Origin: Siphlonurus alternatus
Lineage: Eukaryota; Arthropoda; Insecta; Ephemeroptera; Siphlonuridae
NCBI GenBank assembly: GCA_949825025.1
Contig: OX463779.1
Span: 27,866,539 to 27,930,538 of the forward strand
Direction: 5' to 3'
DNA length: 64,000 nt
Part shown: in pieces, positions 10,386 to 21,923 of the stretch
Layout of the letters: every line of letters begins with the position of its first letter
Numbering within the stretch: the first letter of the stretch is position 1
Made by a program: the position numbers and the translations under genes
The notes under the pieces: generated by a model
Database searches by the model: none
Told to the model about the DNA's origin: nothing
What the model saw: the letters and a program-made list of their open reading frames with translations, nothing else

Positions 10386-13300
10386 TCACTTTGCTGGTGC
10401 CCCAGAATTCTCGGCCCTGCGCTGCTGTGAGCTGCGTTGGCTCTCCATCATCTCCCGCATCGACAGTCGCTCCCTCTCTTCATCAGCGTCTGCACACACG
10501 AACAATAGTTAGCAAAGATCTCTTTCACACCTCACTTTTTATTTCTAAATTATTTACACAGGACACGTCCAACCAAAAATATTTTCTACATGGAAGTAAG
10601 ATATAGTAAGATTTTACAGACCATAGATTCACACATAACTACCGTATGTTATATACAACAAAACAAAGTGCAGCTTAAAATATCTTATGCAATATACATA
10701 CGTGAGGTTCAAGGAAATCAACCGCCTACTCATGTTTAATTTGTTCTTTAATGTAATCAAGATTGACAGTACTTTGCTGTTAAACCACCATCTTAAATCT
10801 CAACAATAACATTTACTTTACAACAGAAGCAGCAATTTTGGCAATTTCTTAATTTAACTATTTCTCATATGGTTGCATCAGACTGAAAGTTGTTAAATTA
10901 ACAAAGAAAAAATTATACAGTCAACCGGGGTAACATTTTTTTTTTATAATTTTTATTCATAAAAGACAAGATTATGTACACTTTACATAAATTTACACCA
11001 ACAATTTCAAAAAAAATATAATATATTCTCAAAAAAAAAAAAAAAGGGTTTTTACTACCTTTCTGATCATAACTTTTAAAAAAAAAATATTTGGCAAATA
11101 AAAAAATTACCAGTTGTGTAACTTAGCTAGAGATGTCTAAAAGTGTTTGTAAAATTTTTTTGCCCCAATTATTAACTGTAAAAAAAAATTAAAACAAGCC
11201 CTTCAAAGTTACCCCGGCAATGGGGTAACATTGAAGGGCCTTGCGGACACTTAAATTCAAGCAACTTACAAGTGTAATTTTTTTGTTAATGTGTCCTACC
11301 ATGTAATTTACTGTTCTGGACATATTTTTCAGTAACTTAGTTGCATATTAAACCATTATTTGCAGTTAATTAAAGGTTAATTAGATAATTAATTACAGTA
11401 ATACACTAATTAAAATCCTCCAAATATTTTAAATATTCATTTTATTTTTTTTTCTCTCTCTCTCTCTAAACATGTTGGGGGGCATTCACAAAGCACTTTA
11501 ACCCCAACTTTAGCCCCAAGTTTTATCCCTGGTACTAAACATGGTGCTAAACCAGGGGCTAACCATGTCTATAGCTCCTCGTTTAGTACCAGGGATAAAA
11601 CTTGGGGCTAAAGTTGGGGTTAAAGTGCTTTGTGAATGTCCCCCATTGTGTCATATATGTTTACAAACATTAATAATTTTATGAGAATGCAGAAGAATTT
11701 AAAAAGTTATAAGTTGAAACTTTTTAGAAATTTCTTCTCTTCATGTTCAGGCTTGAACTGGCATCATTTCCGGAATAGTATTCGGATGGTTAACAGAGAA
11801 CTTGAAGTCCTAGGTCAGTTGGCTGTTCAATTATGAACATAGATATAGTTGAACCATTTTGAATATCACAATACATCTTCTTTAACTTGACAAGCAGATA
11901 AGTTCCAGAGGTGAAGCCTCAGTTCCGTCGCTAATCCCAGTGACGAGCTCACTTGTCAGTTGTAGACAGGGTCATGTTTTTTTTTTTTTTTTTTTTTTTC
12001 ACTATAATCTGTGTTATTCCCATTTGTAATTTTTTGTCATCATTGTTTGAGCTCTTTTTGTCATTCACACTCTGATCACTTACTCTTGACTTTGCAACAG
12101 ACGAGGAATGTCGACACTCTTCACTCTTACCTAGTGCCATCTTTAGGCAAGGGAGGGGAGGAGTCATGCATGGTTGGGGTCATTCATGTTAACTAAATAT
12201 ACCACCCATTGCCCCTCCATCTTCCATAACCCCACCCTGCAGACTCAGCTGACTCACTCTGACTTCAGACCTGGAGAAATGTGCTGGAGACACACTTTTA
12301 CCTGATGCCACCTGTAGACAGGAGGGAGGGGGAGTCCATAGTTTAGGTCACCTCTAGAATAGTTCTTAAGTTCAAAAAACTCCCACCCACTGCTCCTTCT
12401 AGTCCCTGTACCCCTCCATCCCAAGACTTAGCGGACTCACTCTGACTTTCATACTCCGACGAGGAGCAATATAACTTGAGGCAGTGGCTTGGTTGCCTGG
12501 TTCTACTTGAAGGCAAAAGGGCTTCCATGGGGGGTTGAAGGGGGGGAGGTGATGGCTAGGTGACCTACTGGTAGGTCTAAATTTTCATCAGTGCAGTCTT
12601 GATTGTATACACTCTTTGTATTTGTTGACCTCTTCTGTACTTTTAATCAGGCCTACCGGTAGTCCGTAAGAGATTTCTTAATGAATCTGAAATTAAAATT
12701 AAATTAGTATGATTGTAGTTTTGTTCTAACCTTTATCATAAAATTAATAAATTAATTTAACAGTAACTGAGTCTTAAAAATGTTCAGGCATGAAATGAGA
12801 CAAATATAGTTCTAATGTCAAACAATAGTACAGTACCGGTAAATACAGGTAGTGGCATAGACAATCCCCCCCCCCCCCCCCCCCCCCAATTGATGTGGTG
12901 GTACATAGAGAAATACATGGGCAATGGGTGGGTTCACCTTCCCCTACTCACTTCTCATGGAAGAAACATTCTGAAAGATGGAAGACTTTTTTTGGAACTT
13001 TTTCCTTTCTGGCTCCGCCACGGAGTACCGGACCAGAATAAAGTGCTAAAAATCATTGCGGTGGACTTAAAAGAGAAAAAAGTAGTTCAAAATTAATTGA
13101 AATGTATGATGCAATGATATATAGTATGATTTGTGCACTAAATTTTATATCAGATTCTTTTTAAAGCTTCATTCAAGTAAATAGTGATGTTCTCTAAAGC
13201 CCTTCAAAGTTACCCCGCCGAGCCCTTCAATGTTACCCCATTGAAAGTAAAAATTCATAAAAAAAAAAGTTAGAGGAAAAATTTCAAATCCTTTGGTACA

Positions 13301-15622
13301 TGTGTTAAGAAGGGTTGAAATATAACACTGAATAGCATTACAAGTTCCAACTTGTATTTGCTTACCTTGTGGATGGCTTATTTCCAGACTTCTTATTTTG
13401 GTCACTTTTTTCATTCTTCAGTAAAAAAATTAATTATCTCCAATTTATCAGCTGCAACCCTTAAATCTATTTTTCTCTATTAGCTAATAACATGTTCCTA
13501 CTATATAGTGAGAAAAAACTTCAGTGTACACATTAGATTGGTCTATAAAAAATTACAAATCTTTATTTTCCTCATTTTCAAAGTTACCCCGGGCTTTCAA
13601 AGTTACCCCGGTTGACTGTAACAAATTTTCCCCCTCCTTAACCGATTTGGTTAAAAATTCCTTTCAAAAACTGAAACTTTAATTCTGAAGAGATGATATA
13701 TAGATGATATATATTATTATAGTATTATATCTCCACAAGTGAACAGTTCTTATCTTATAACTGTAATATAGATTGGATCAAAAGCATGTTCTCTCACCCT
13801 TGTCTGTCATATAACAGCTTTAAAAGCCAATCACAATCAGAGTTTGTTTTTTTTTAGAAGTTTTACAGGCTCCTTAGAAAAACCTTCTCTCATTCTAAAT
13901 TGGTGGATTGATTGATTAAATGTTGATTGGCGTTAGGACAATTATTCCTTGCAGCCAGAAGTAAAGAACTGGATTAAATAAATTTATGATTTAAGTTTTT
14001 GCTCTGTGTCTAAATTGGTGGATGAGAAATAACATTGAATTTGAGTTAGTGAGAGTGGTTGCCATAAGCATACAGTTTACATTAATCTCATTCTGAATAA
14101 AAACAAGAGAGTGCACCTTCTTGCTCGTCTCCTGGCTGCCTCTCTGTTCCCTCCTCGTCTTCACTGCTTTCGTTGCCTGGGTGTCGCAGGTACATCTCCG
14201 CGACACCGTGGTTGGCTGGCAGGGAGCTCAGCAAGTTGTCGGTGCCCTGAGCTGCCTGCCGCAGCTGTTCTTCTCGTGCCTCCGCCTCCGTGATTCCAGC
14301 CTCCTTGCGGGACCTTTGCAGGTCCACACGGTACTCCCTGAAACAAAAGCATGACAACAGACTGTGGATTTGAAGAAGTCCTTCTTTCCTAACAGATAAT
14401 ATGCTATTGAAATAATAATACAAAATTAAAAATATGTAATAGAAGTTTAAAAAGTTGAGTCCTGATGGATTTTAAATATTGTATAAAGATTTCCCCCCCC
14501 CCCCCCTAATAATACATTTTCTTTTCTTTCTTAACTAAACCCTGTTGTTTAGGGTACTGGTCACAAGTGACTAGTCATGGAAACCTCAGTGAGGATGGTT
14601 CATAGTTGATGGAGGACTCTACCAATCACCTTCCACATACATAAGTAGATGTTCTTTTAACAACAGCTAAATTTATGAATTAACCATCCGATTAGGAATC
14701 AGAGGTGCATACCACTGTGCCAAATGCCCTGTTTTAAGCAAGACCAAAGCTCCTGATGCTAAATCTGCCATACTGTATGTTTTTCTCTACGACTTTTCAT
14801 TGCATTTAAAATTTTCAATGGTTTACGGTTCAGACCAAAAATATTAAAAAAATTTATATCTGACTGATCCGTCGCCAACTCCACACAATTTTTTACTGTC
14901 AATTCTTGGCATACTCACCTTATATATTTTAATAAGTCTGCTGAACTTTTTGATCTGCCGTTAAAAATTGTAAATGGCTAACAGAAGGTCATATAGAAAA
15001 ACAGATTACAAATTTGGAATCAGGAGATTTAGCCTTGTTTAAATATTTTCTTCACCCTACCTCTTTAAATGTTTTAAGAACAGATAAACAGTGGTCCAAT
15101 AAATATTCTACTCTACTCTACACAGCTATGTTAGGGACAGCAGATATACTCACAGCTCAAACTCAAGGGCAGCCTCTTGCACGGCAGCCAGCAGTCCAGT
15201 GATCCCCTCCCCTGACACGGCAGACACGCCCACACAGCGCAGGTTACGGTAGAACTCGTCCAGAGTGAGGGACATAGTGCGAGTTAGGGTGGACATGTAA
15301 GAGGTCTCAGCTTCGAGGGCCTCTTGGAACACCTCAAAGTCAGACATCCACTCCACAGCAAAACTGTGGTCCACAATGTCCACCTGCAACACAAGCAACA
15401 GTCACTGTATTGTCAGGCCACTAAGAATGGAGCTGCACCATTCAACCATGATGTGCTGAGTAAAACTATAACATTTTTAACAATAATTCTTGAAAACAAT
15501 CTGCACAATTAATCCGTACAAAAAAATTAAGAATTCTTACCATTTTTTTTTTATATAAATTATGTATAAAGAATGCACAGTACTGATAGGGACATTCAAT
15601 TTTAAAAATTAAAATTTATACC

Positions 15623-15656
<34 letters not shown>

Positions 15657-17217
15657 ATACTGTACATATATTTAATTACGTACTAATTTGACTACAGTTC
15701 TTGATCTAAAGTATCTATGTTATAATTGTACAACAAGAATATCAAATATAGCTACTATGTACAGTACCATTACAAATAGAGGGAGACCAAAATCAGGCAA
15801 AAAAATTATATGAAACAGTTGCAGTAGACAACTTGAATTTTGCAACAGCAAATGTATATTATATAATATATAAAGTATACTGTACAGTAAAACTGCTCTG
15901 CATTTATTTGGAGGTGATATGAAGGAGATACCTTGTTGAGGGCTACGATGAAGGGCAGCCTGGTCTTGTAGAGGATGGAGCAGGCATAAAGCATGTTGGA
16001 CATGAAGGTGACAGGGTTTGAGCTGCGGACAGTGTCCATCACATACACCACAACGGTGGGGAAAGTCGAGGCCAGCGTCTCCGTGATGATGGTACCGGAT
16101 GCAGACCACGTGAACACTTCGATCTGGCCTGTCAAACACAATCATGTCATGTCACATTGCCACACCAAAGTCACCTGGCAAATTTACCTGGAGTGTCCAG
16201 GATGGCGAGGTCATAGTCCGCAGAACGTTTATCCAGCAGAGAAAGAACTTGCTCAAACTTTGTAGAAAACAGATTGAGGGCTGTCACAATTCCTCCATTT
16301 GGTCCCAAGTTGTATTGTTTCATAACTTCTTTGAACTTAACAGAATCTCTAATGTCTGCAACAGAAAGTTAGGAAAATATGCTTAACAGTATATTATCGG
16401 TACAATTTACTGTACCCGGTGTTGAATTGGACCGGCCAAATTGTGCGATGATGTACGTATATTAAAAAAATAAATAAATATGTATTTTCTCAGCTGTGAC
16501 TCTCTTACCCCATTCCCTACCTTATCCCTACCCAGTACCCCGCCGCGAGCTGTAAGCTCTTAGCTGTGTATCCTTGTAAAAAAAAAAAAAAAAATTGGCC
16601 AAAACATTTTAACATCATCTTGGCCCAACATTCACTACGTTTACATGATGGTATTTAATACGGATCCGTTGATGATGCCTCAAAAGAATAATACTATCCG
16701 TCATCAACGGTTGAACACCGGCCGTCATGTAAACGTATGCATAGTGGTAGACAAAGATGTTGGTCCATGTGCATGAATGCCGTAGCGATTTCTGAGTATG
16801 CATATATGAACGCTGCTTCATATGCAGAAGAATTTATGATACCTGGCCGAAGCATACTGCACATGACATATGCATACTGTATGCATATATACCATGAAGG
16901 AAATAAGAGCTTCTTCCATGATGCATACCTATGTTTGCAGGATAAGGAACATCAAGACAGGCAGGATCCAAATTGATGACATAGGGCGGCTTGTTCAGTG
17001 CATGCAGGTCCGACGTCAGTCTCTGGACTAAAGAAGTTTTACCAGACCCAGCCATGCCTAGGACGATCAAACAAACAGGAGACTTCTTTGAAACAGGCAA
17101 ATCCTTGGGAGAGCATAGGCCATGCAAGGCAGATACATCAACTGTTTGTTTTAAGTCTTTCCGCTCACTGTCGGAGCTTTGCATGGGGCTAGCCTGATGC
17201 TGTAAAGATTCAGCCAT
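10386..17217 (-). CDS. GPN1: GPN-loop GTPase 1
   Basis: Six coding exons on the minus strand: 17217-16929, 16355-16188, 16128-15932, 15383-15154, 14337-14117 and 10489-10386. All have GT-AG borders and the frames join to give 402 residues (human GPN1 is about 374). The P-loop GMAGSGKT is at 54-61, the family-defining Gly-Pro-Asn at 114-116, DTPGQ at 150-154, NKVD at 217-220 and a VSAVSG block near 271. The last two exons encode a charged tail rich in Glu, Ser and Arg. In known systems GPN1 pairs with GPN3 and is needed to assemble RNA polymerase II and bring it into the nucleus. A CCAAT box on the minus strand near 17351-17357 lies about 135 nt before the start. The introns carry a SINE end, a palindrome, a MITE and a 2.7-kb decayed element. 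Confidence 0.95.
11477..11644. mobile_element. Palindromic MITE, GGGGG-ATTCAC family, copy 1
   Basis: About 168 bp, nearly fully self-complementary, with ends of a G run followed by CATTCACAAAGCACTTTAAC. A second copy of the same length is at 24543-24709. No coding capacity, and the target duplication is unclear. Confidence 0.8.
12128..12490. repeat. Diverged ~170-bp direct duplication
   Basis: Two adjacent blocks (about 12128-12297 and 12298-12480) share an ordered set of short matches: TACCTRRTGCCA, GGGAGGGG, CCCCTCCATC and GACTCACTCTGACTT. They lie inside the TA-flanked element in the GPN1 intron. There is no evidence that either is an exon. Confidence 0.45.
14760..15121 (+). mobile_element. 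Possible decayed LINE 3' end
   Basis: Conceptual translation, broken by stops, gives fragments that resemble the C-terminal region of a non-LTR reverse transcriptase. The block ends in a short CTACT repeat just before GPN1 exon 4's downstream border. Weak evidence. Confidence 0.3.
16495..16594 (+). mobile_element. SINE 3' fragment with poly(A) tail
   Basis: The segment with TACCCAGTACCCCGCCGCG and AGCTGTAAGCTCTTAGC, ending in an A run, matches in reverse complement the 3' part of the SINE at 18123-18534. It is truncated at its 5' side and lies in GPN1 intron 1. Confidence 0.65.
16633..16746. mobile_element. Short palindromic MITE in GPN1 intron 1
   Basis: Imperfect inverted ends (CACTACGTTTACATGA and its near complement at 16725-16746) and an inner complementary pair around CCGTTGATGA and TCATCAACGG. 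About 114 bp, non-coding. Confidence 0.55.
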
Positions 17218-17403
17218 GATTACTGAGTTTAAAAAAACTTTTTAAGCCTACAAATTGATGGAAAAATTAAATAAAACACTCAAGTTTGAAGCGTTGTCAG
17301 TGTTGTCACAAACATCAAACGGCATGAAGCACAATACAATAACTTACTGTGATTGGCTAGAGATAAAACATGGCGTCGGGCGCAATATAAAACCGCAATT
17401 AAA

Positions 17404-17895
17404 TTTAAAACTCAGCGCCTGCGTCGATAGATTCTTGCCTTGCACTAAGCGATTTGGTGGGATATCTTGCAGCGTAGTTCTAATTATTGACGCAAATGCT
17501 CTCAGAGCGCCACTGTACTAACAGTTGCGATCGTCTTTTTACAATTTTGCGCGGCGAATTTTGAAATTAACGTTGGTGCCAACATAAAATTGAGAACTAA
17601 AATATTTTTTGATTTTATTTAAATTGTATTTTAATTTTTTTAATAAAACCGCAAATAATACTTAATTTTTTACACATAATATACTTGTGCAAATAATTAT
17701 TATTATGGCCTTAAAATGTAAGTTCACAATTTTAGAAATATTTTGTGTTGTTGGTACCTCTACTTTTTTGATTAGTACTGCAGCGCTCTTCGTTGAAGTG
17801 TACATATTTTGAACTATTTTGACCGTCCATGAATTAACACAGGCCCGATCCGGGACTACTAGGCAAGAAGAGATCGACGCAGGCGCTGTTAAAAC
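17404..17895. repeat. ~35-bp inverted repeat upstream of GPN1
   Basis: CAGCGCCTGCGTCGAT followed by TTCTTGCCT (17413-17440) reappears inverted at 17861-17890. The spacer of about 420 bp has no recognised gene. It may be a decayed element or a duplicated regulatory block near the GPN1 promoter. Confidence 0.45.
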
Positions 17896-18122
17896 TATTA
17901 GGAATAGGGAGTAATCACTGACTTGTGAGAACTGTATGGGCCGGAACATACAGGCAGAAATTATTGTTGGTCTCTGAATCACTTATCACCCCCAATTAAA
18001 AAAAAAAAATATGTATAATATATATTTATTTCTCCTGAAATTTTAGCTAATCAATGTAAAATCATACAAAATGTTAAAATGTATTTTGTGTTGGAAATTT
18101 TTTAATTTTTTTTTTTTTTTTT

Positions 18123-18534
18123 ACAAGCTATAGGATACACCCCTAAGAGCTTACAGCTCGCGGCGGGGTACTGGGTAGGGATAAGGTAGGGAACGGATAG
18201 TGGCCACGGCCTGCATGCTATATATGCGTCCCAGCATTCGCTGAGGTGAGACTGAGGGAACCGTGCCATGGAAAACGGTGGAAAACCTCAGTCGATCAGG
18301 ACGGACACCTCTAACTTTTTCTCAATGGACCAAAGCGATGTCCAAAGCCTGGGGAACCACACACAAGTGCATCACTGCACTGGGTGGAAAGCGAGATGAA
18401 TTTACCCCAGGGAGGGAGCAGCGTATTTTTTACCTGAAATGGTCACCCATCCAAGTACTAACCACGCTCGACGTAGCCTGACTTCGGTGATCTAACGAGA
18501 ACCGGTCAATGCACTGCGCCACGCTCAACCTCCT
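18123..18534 (-). mobile_element. SINE with 5S rRNA-like head
   Basis: On the minus strand, 18507-18441 reads like the internal promoter half of 5S rRNA, including GGTTCTCG, GATCACCGAAGT and GTTAGTACTTGGATGGGTGA. Just upstream (about 18530-18510) is a tRNA A-box-like GTGGCGCAGTGCATTG. A central motif around TTCCATGG and CCCTCAGTC is followed by a GC-rich 3' part and an A-rich tail (18107-18122 as T on the plus strand). 5S-derived SINEs are known as the SINE3 class; the mixed head is inferred. Confidence 0.75.
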
Positions 18535-18572
18535 TTAAAAAGCTAGAGGACAGCAGATGAGCTATAGACCCT

Positions 18573-18863
18573 ACAGAGAGACCTCCATGTCTTATGGGTA
18601 GGAACTTGAAGAACCTTGAATTTAGTTCCAGCGGAATTCCGAGTGTCCACACTACTGTCCACCAATCATTGCAGTGACGTTATCCGAGATAGCCAATCGG
18701 CGATTTTGTGATCATGCAGCGATTAATTGGCCAGCTCGGATGACGTCATTATAATAATAAAAACATGATGATTGGTCGATAGTGGCGTGGCCACTCGGAA
18801 TTCCGGTGGAACTAAGTTCAAGGTTTTCTTCAAATTCCTACCCATAAGACACGAAGGTCTCTG
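18573..18863. mobile_element. Palindromic element A of a nested cluster
   Basis: Arms of about 95 bp: CAGAGAGACCTCCATGTC on the left and its near complement at the right end, with a central spacer of about 100 bp. The start CAGAG resembles hAT ends, but no 8-bp target duplication was found. Confidence 0.7.
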
Positions 18864-19140
18864 TCCGGGCAATGCCCACTCTGTATCAAGGCCTGCGCAC
18901 TGTGAATTAAGCGCGCGAAACAAAATATATATATAGTAGTCCACCCCATTTGCCATAGCATTGTAAAATTGAAATTAAATCCAATAGAAATAAATTTTTC
19001 TTGATATTTTCACAGGCATAATTTCTTAACCCCTTATCTTGCTGTGTGTAAAGTTTCAAAATTTTAGAATCACTCCTTCCATGGAAATTTCGGGGTGAAA
19101 TCAGAGGCCTTGATACAGTGGGCATTGGTCCGGGTCTCTG
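18853..19140. mobile_element. Palindromic element B, sharing an edge with A
   Basis: The left arm (about 18853-18896) contains GGCAATGCCCACTCTGTATC; the right arm (19104-19140) is its near complement. Its left end overlaps the right arm of element A by about ten bases. The interior is AT-rich and non-coding. Confidence 0.6.
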
Positions 19141-19543
19141 AAGGGACAGGGGACCATAAAAATAAGTATTTTTTATTTAAAAGTTACCCACTAACTGAGT
19201 ATATGAATACATGCCTCACGGTGATGAGTATGCCTCAGGGCAAGTGCCCAGCGAGTAACTTAAGTGTTGATTGCTGACGTCAGCAATCACGAAAGGCAAC
19301 ATAGCTGCCTCTTTTCCATGGAACTCACTCCCCCCTCCTTTCGCCCAGTCGTACTCACATGTCAGTGAGATGACAGTGAGATGACAGTGCGATGTTGCCT
19401 GTGGAATGCCCTGCGGCTGTCTAAATTTATTTGATTTTTATGAATTCGGGGGATGGTCTGAAAACGGAAATTTACTCATTTCTCGCATTAACATGTCTGA
19501 CAAACTTTTTATGTCTTCATGAGTTTATTGTCCCCTGTCCCTT
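19141..19543. mobile_element. Inverted-repeat element C
   Basis: Ends AAGGGACAGGGGAC and the exact complement GTCCCCTGTCCCTT. It abuts element B directly. No coding capacity is recognised inside. Confidence 0.5.
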
Positions 19544-21468
19544 TAATATTGTGCTAAAAACATAAAATTATATTATTTCATTTTTCGAATGATGTATTTT
19601 TTGCTTAAAAATTGCTTCTATTATGTTTAAAACTGATGGACAGACTGCATGCACATATTTTTATACCATCCTCCTTCGATGATACTTTGTTCATGCTGTT
19701 GATGAGCTTTTCAAGGAGGATGAATTTAATTTATTTATAATTATTATAAGACTGCAGATCGATATGAACTGAACAATTGAATTTTGGATACACTAGCCTT
19801 GTTGGACAATACTTAAAAAAATTTCAAACCTATAATATGAAAAGGAAGGACAGAAACCTCTCATATTTGGGCATTTCCGGTGGAAATATAAAATTAATTT
19901 GACTGTACTTAGCAATTCCATAAATTATATAAAATTATATTATGTGCTACTCTACATCAAAAGGCACACATGAAATAGCTGCATGGTATTTATAAAATCA
20001 AAATAACTTTTAACAAACTATATAAAATATATATTATAGCCAAGCGTATTATTTAAATAAAAAATTTCTTTTGCAATAAAATTAAAAGACAATGTTAGGT
20101 TAATTAATCAGTACATAAATTTATTATTTCAATATTATTACTGTGCATAACAATGTCAGAATACATCAAATAAAATATTAAAAGATTCTCGTTTTAAATG
20201 ACCTGATTTCATTATAATTTTCTGAGGCTATTTACAAGAGATACATCTGACAAAAACTTTAACTCTTATTAAATCTTGAAAGTTTGGAGAGTTTTTAAAG
20301 GCTGGAAGCTTGACACAGGAGATTGCTGAACTTATATATATATGGGATGAAGTGACACACATTCCAAGTTCTGCCCTACTATAAATTAATTATCAGAAAC
20401 AATTGTTGAAAGTTAATAACCAGTATGAAGAGCAGTCAATTTAAATAGACATGTCAAGTTCAGTTTAACGAGAACAAATTTGTATTGCTAAAAAAGTATC
20501 AACCAATCAACACAAATATCAATCTTTCAAGTCCAGTGTCTACCCTTTCTGCAGGGCGTGGCTATTTCAGAGGTGGTGAATTACCGCTCTAGTTCTCTAG
20601 CTCAGTTACATCACCTCTCTGATCAAACCATGGCCAATTCAATTTGTGATATTGTGCATGCAATTAATTCATAGGTTCAATAAGAGTTAACTTGTTTTGA
20701 CTTGTATGAAGAGATCTGAGGAAGAAATATCATAATACAAATTATTTAACAAAAGTTTTTTTTATTAATTTATCCTTGATCAAAGATCAGTTGCACATTA
20801 CAAATTAAGGACAGGATACACGCTCTTGAAATAAGCACCTCTAGAATATGCTACTTAAGGAATAAAGCCAAAAAATAATATTATATTGTTCTGCATTGGG
20901 GAATATAAAATATGAAGCATTCTACTTGGCAAAGAATATAGTAATTGTACAAGAGAAATAGTTGAAGTATACTATCTATGCCTTATAAAGAACAGAGCGT
21001 TTATAGCTAAACTATCACAGCAACTGTTCAATTTCAATCAAACTCCTTTGGCCGAGCCCAATTTCAGCAAATACATGCTACCTCCACAAGCATAGCATTG
21101 TTAACACCATGCACCTTTTCGTTGTTGCCAGAATATTGTTCTACTACACAAATGATATTTAATTTTCCTACACTTTTTTATATTTTGTTTTATTATACAC
21201 ATTTGAGCTGCCAGCATGAGAGAAAGAAATATTTTTTATAAAAAGTTTCGAAATATTCATATTTTTTCTTTTCTTACTTTTGTATAAAATTGTTGTCATA
21301 TTATATTACTACTTAATAACAAATCTACATCTACTTTTATATATAAACATAAGTTTGAGATTTCATGAAAATTACTGAAATATCATAAAATTATACTCAT
21401 ATTAATGTTACAAATATTTAAATATTACAAGTTACAAAAAACATTTTATGAAAATAGTTGTGAAAAAA
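19544..21468. other. AT-rich intergenic DNA, no gene seen
   Basis: No open frame of note and no recognised repeat family. The right edge probably contains the 3' end of the Akap200-like transcript. Confidence 0.45.
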
Positions 21469-21474
21469 TTTATT
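21469..21474 (-). terminator. Candidate poly(A) signal of the Akap200-like gene
   Basis: AATAAA on the minus strand about 450 nt beyond the stop codon. Other candidates further on cannot be excluded. Confidence 0.4.
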
Positions 21475-21923
21475 ACAAGAAGGATCATATAAAAAAAGAA
21501 AAGAAAAAAAAAGGGGGATCTGATTTAAATATTCGAATATACTACACGAAAACAACTTAAGATCTAAAATAGAAAAAAACCCATTCCCTAGTACAAAGCA
21601 CATGTATTTATCTCAACATTATCTTTTTTTTTTTTTCAATCATAATTTACAGAAAATATAAGGAAACAATAACTGATACATAATTTTTGTGTGCATGTGT
21701 CCGGTAACGAGAGGTCGATAGAAAGGACAAAAAGACACTTTGTTATTGGCATATTATAATATGCTGAGCTCAGTGGCAGACACAAAATGAAGTAATCATA
21801 AAATCGTTGAGTATTTTTCTCCGTCTTCTTCACAAGTGATATTAACTGCGGCCCCTGTGGTACAAGATATGGGCACAAATAAAGTCCAATGAGATAGGTT
21901 TCCCGTGGTGGTACACTCGGGAT

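Larger units (their letters stand above)
10918..13618. mobile_element. Gutted TA-flanked element (Tc1/pogo-like ends)
   Basis: The ends are inverted repeats, CAGTCAACCGGGGTAAC on the left and its complement on the right, and both are flanked by TA (10916-10917 and 13619-13620). The motif TTCAAAGTTACCCCG recurs near both ends (about 11200, 13200, 13580 and 13600). No transposase is recognisable; the frame at 12815-13096 is too short to assign. The element lies in the last GPN1 intron and holds a later MITE at 11477-11644. Ends starting CAGT with TA duplication fit the Tc1/mariner/pogo group, but the family is an inference. Confidence 0.65.

Noticed and set aside
12815..13096. 93-codon open frame as a gene
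   Set aside because: It starts in a C run, lies inside a decayed transposon and has no homology I recognise; at most a transposase relic.
15720..16145. Long frames in shifted registers across GPN1 exon 3
   Set aside because: They read through splice sites; the true exon is 16128-15932.
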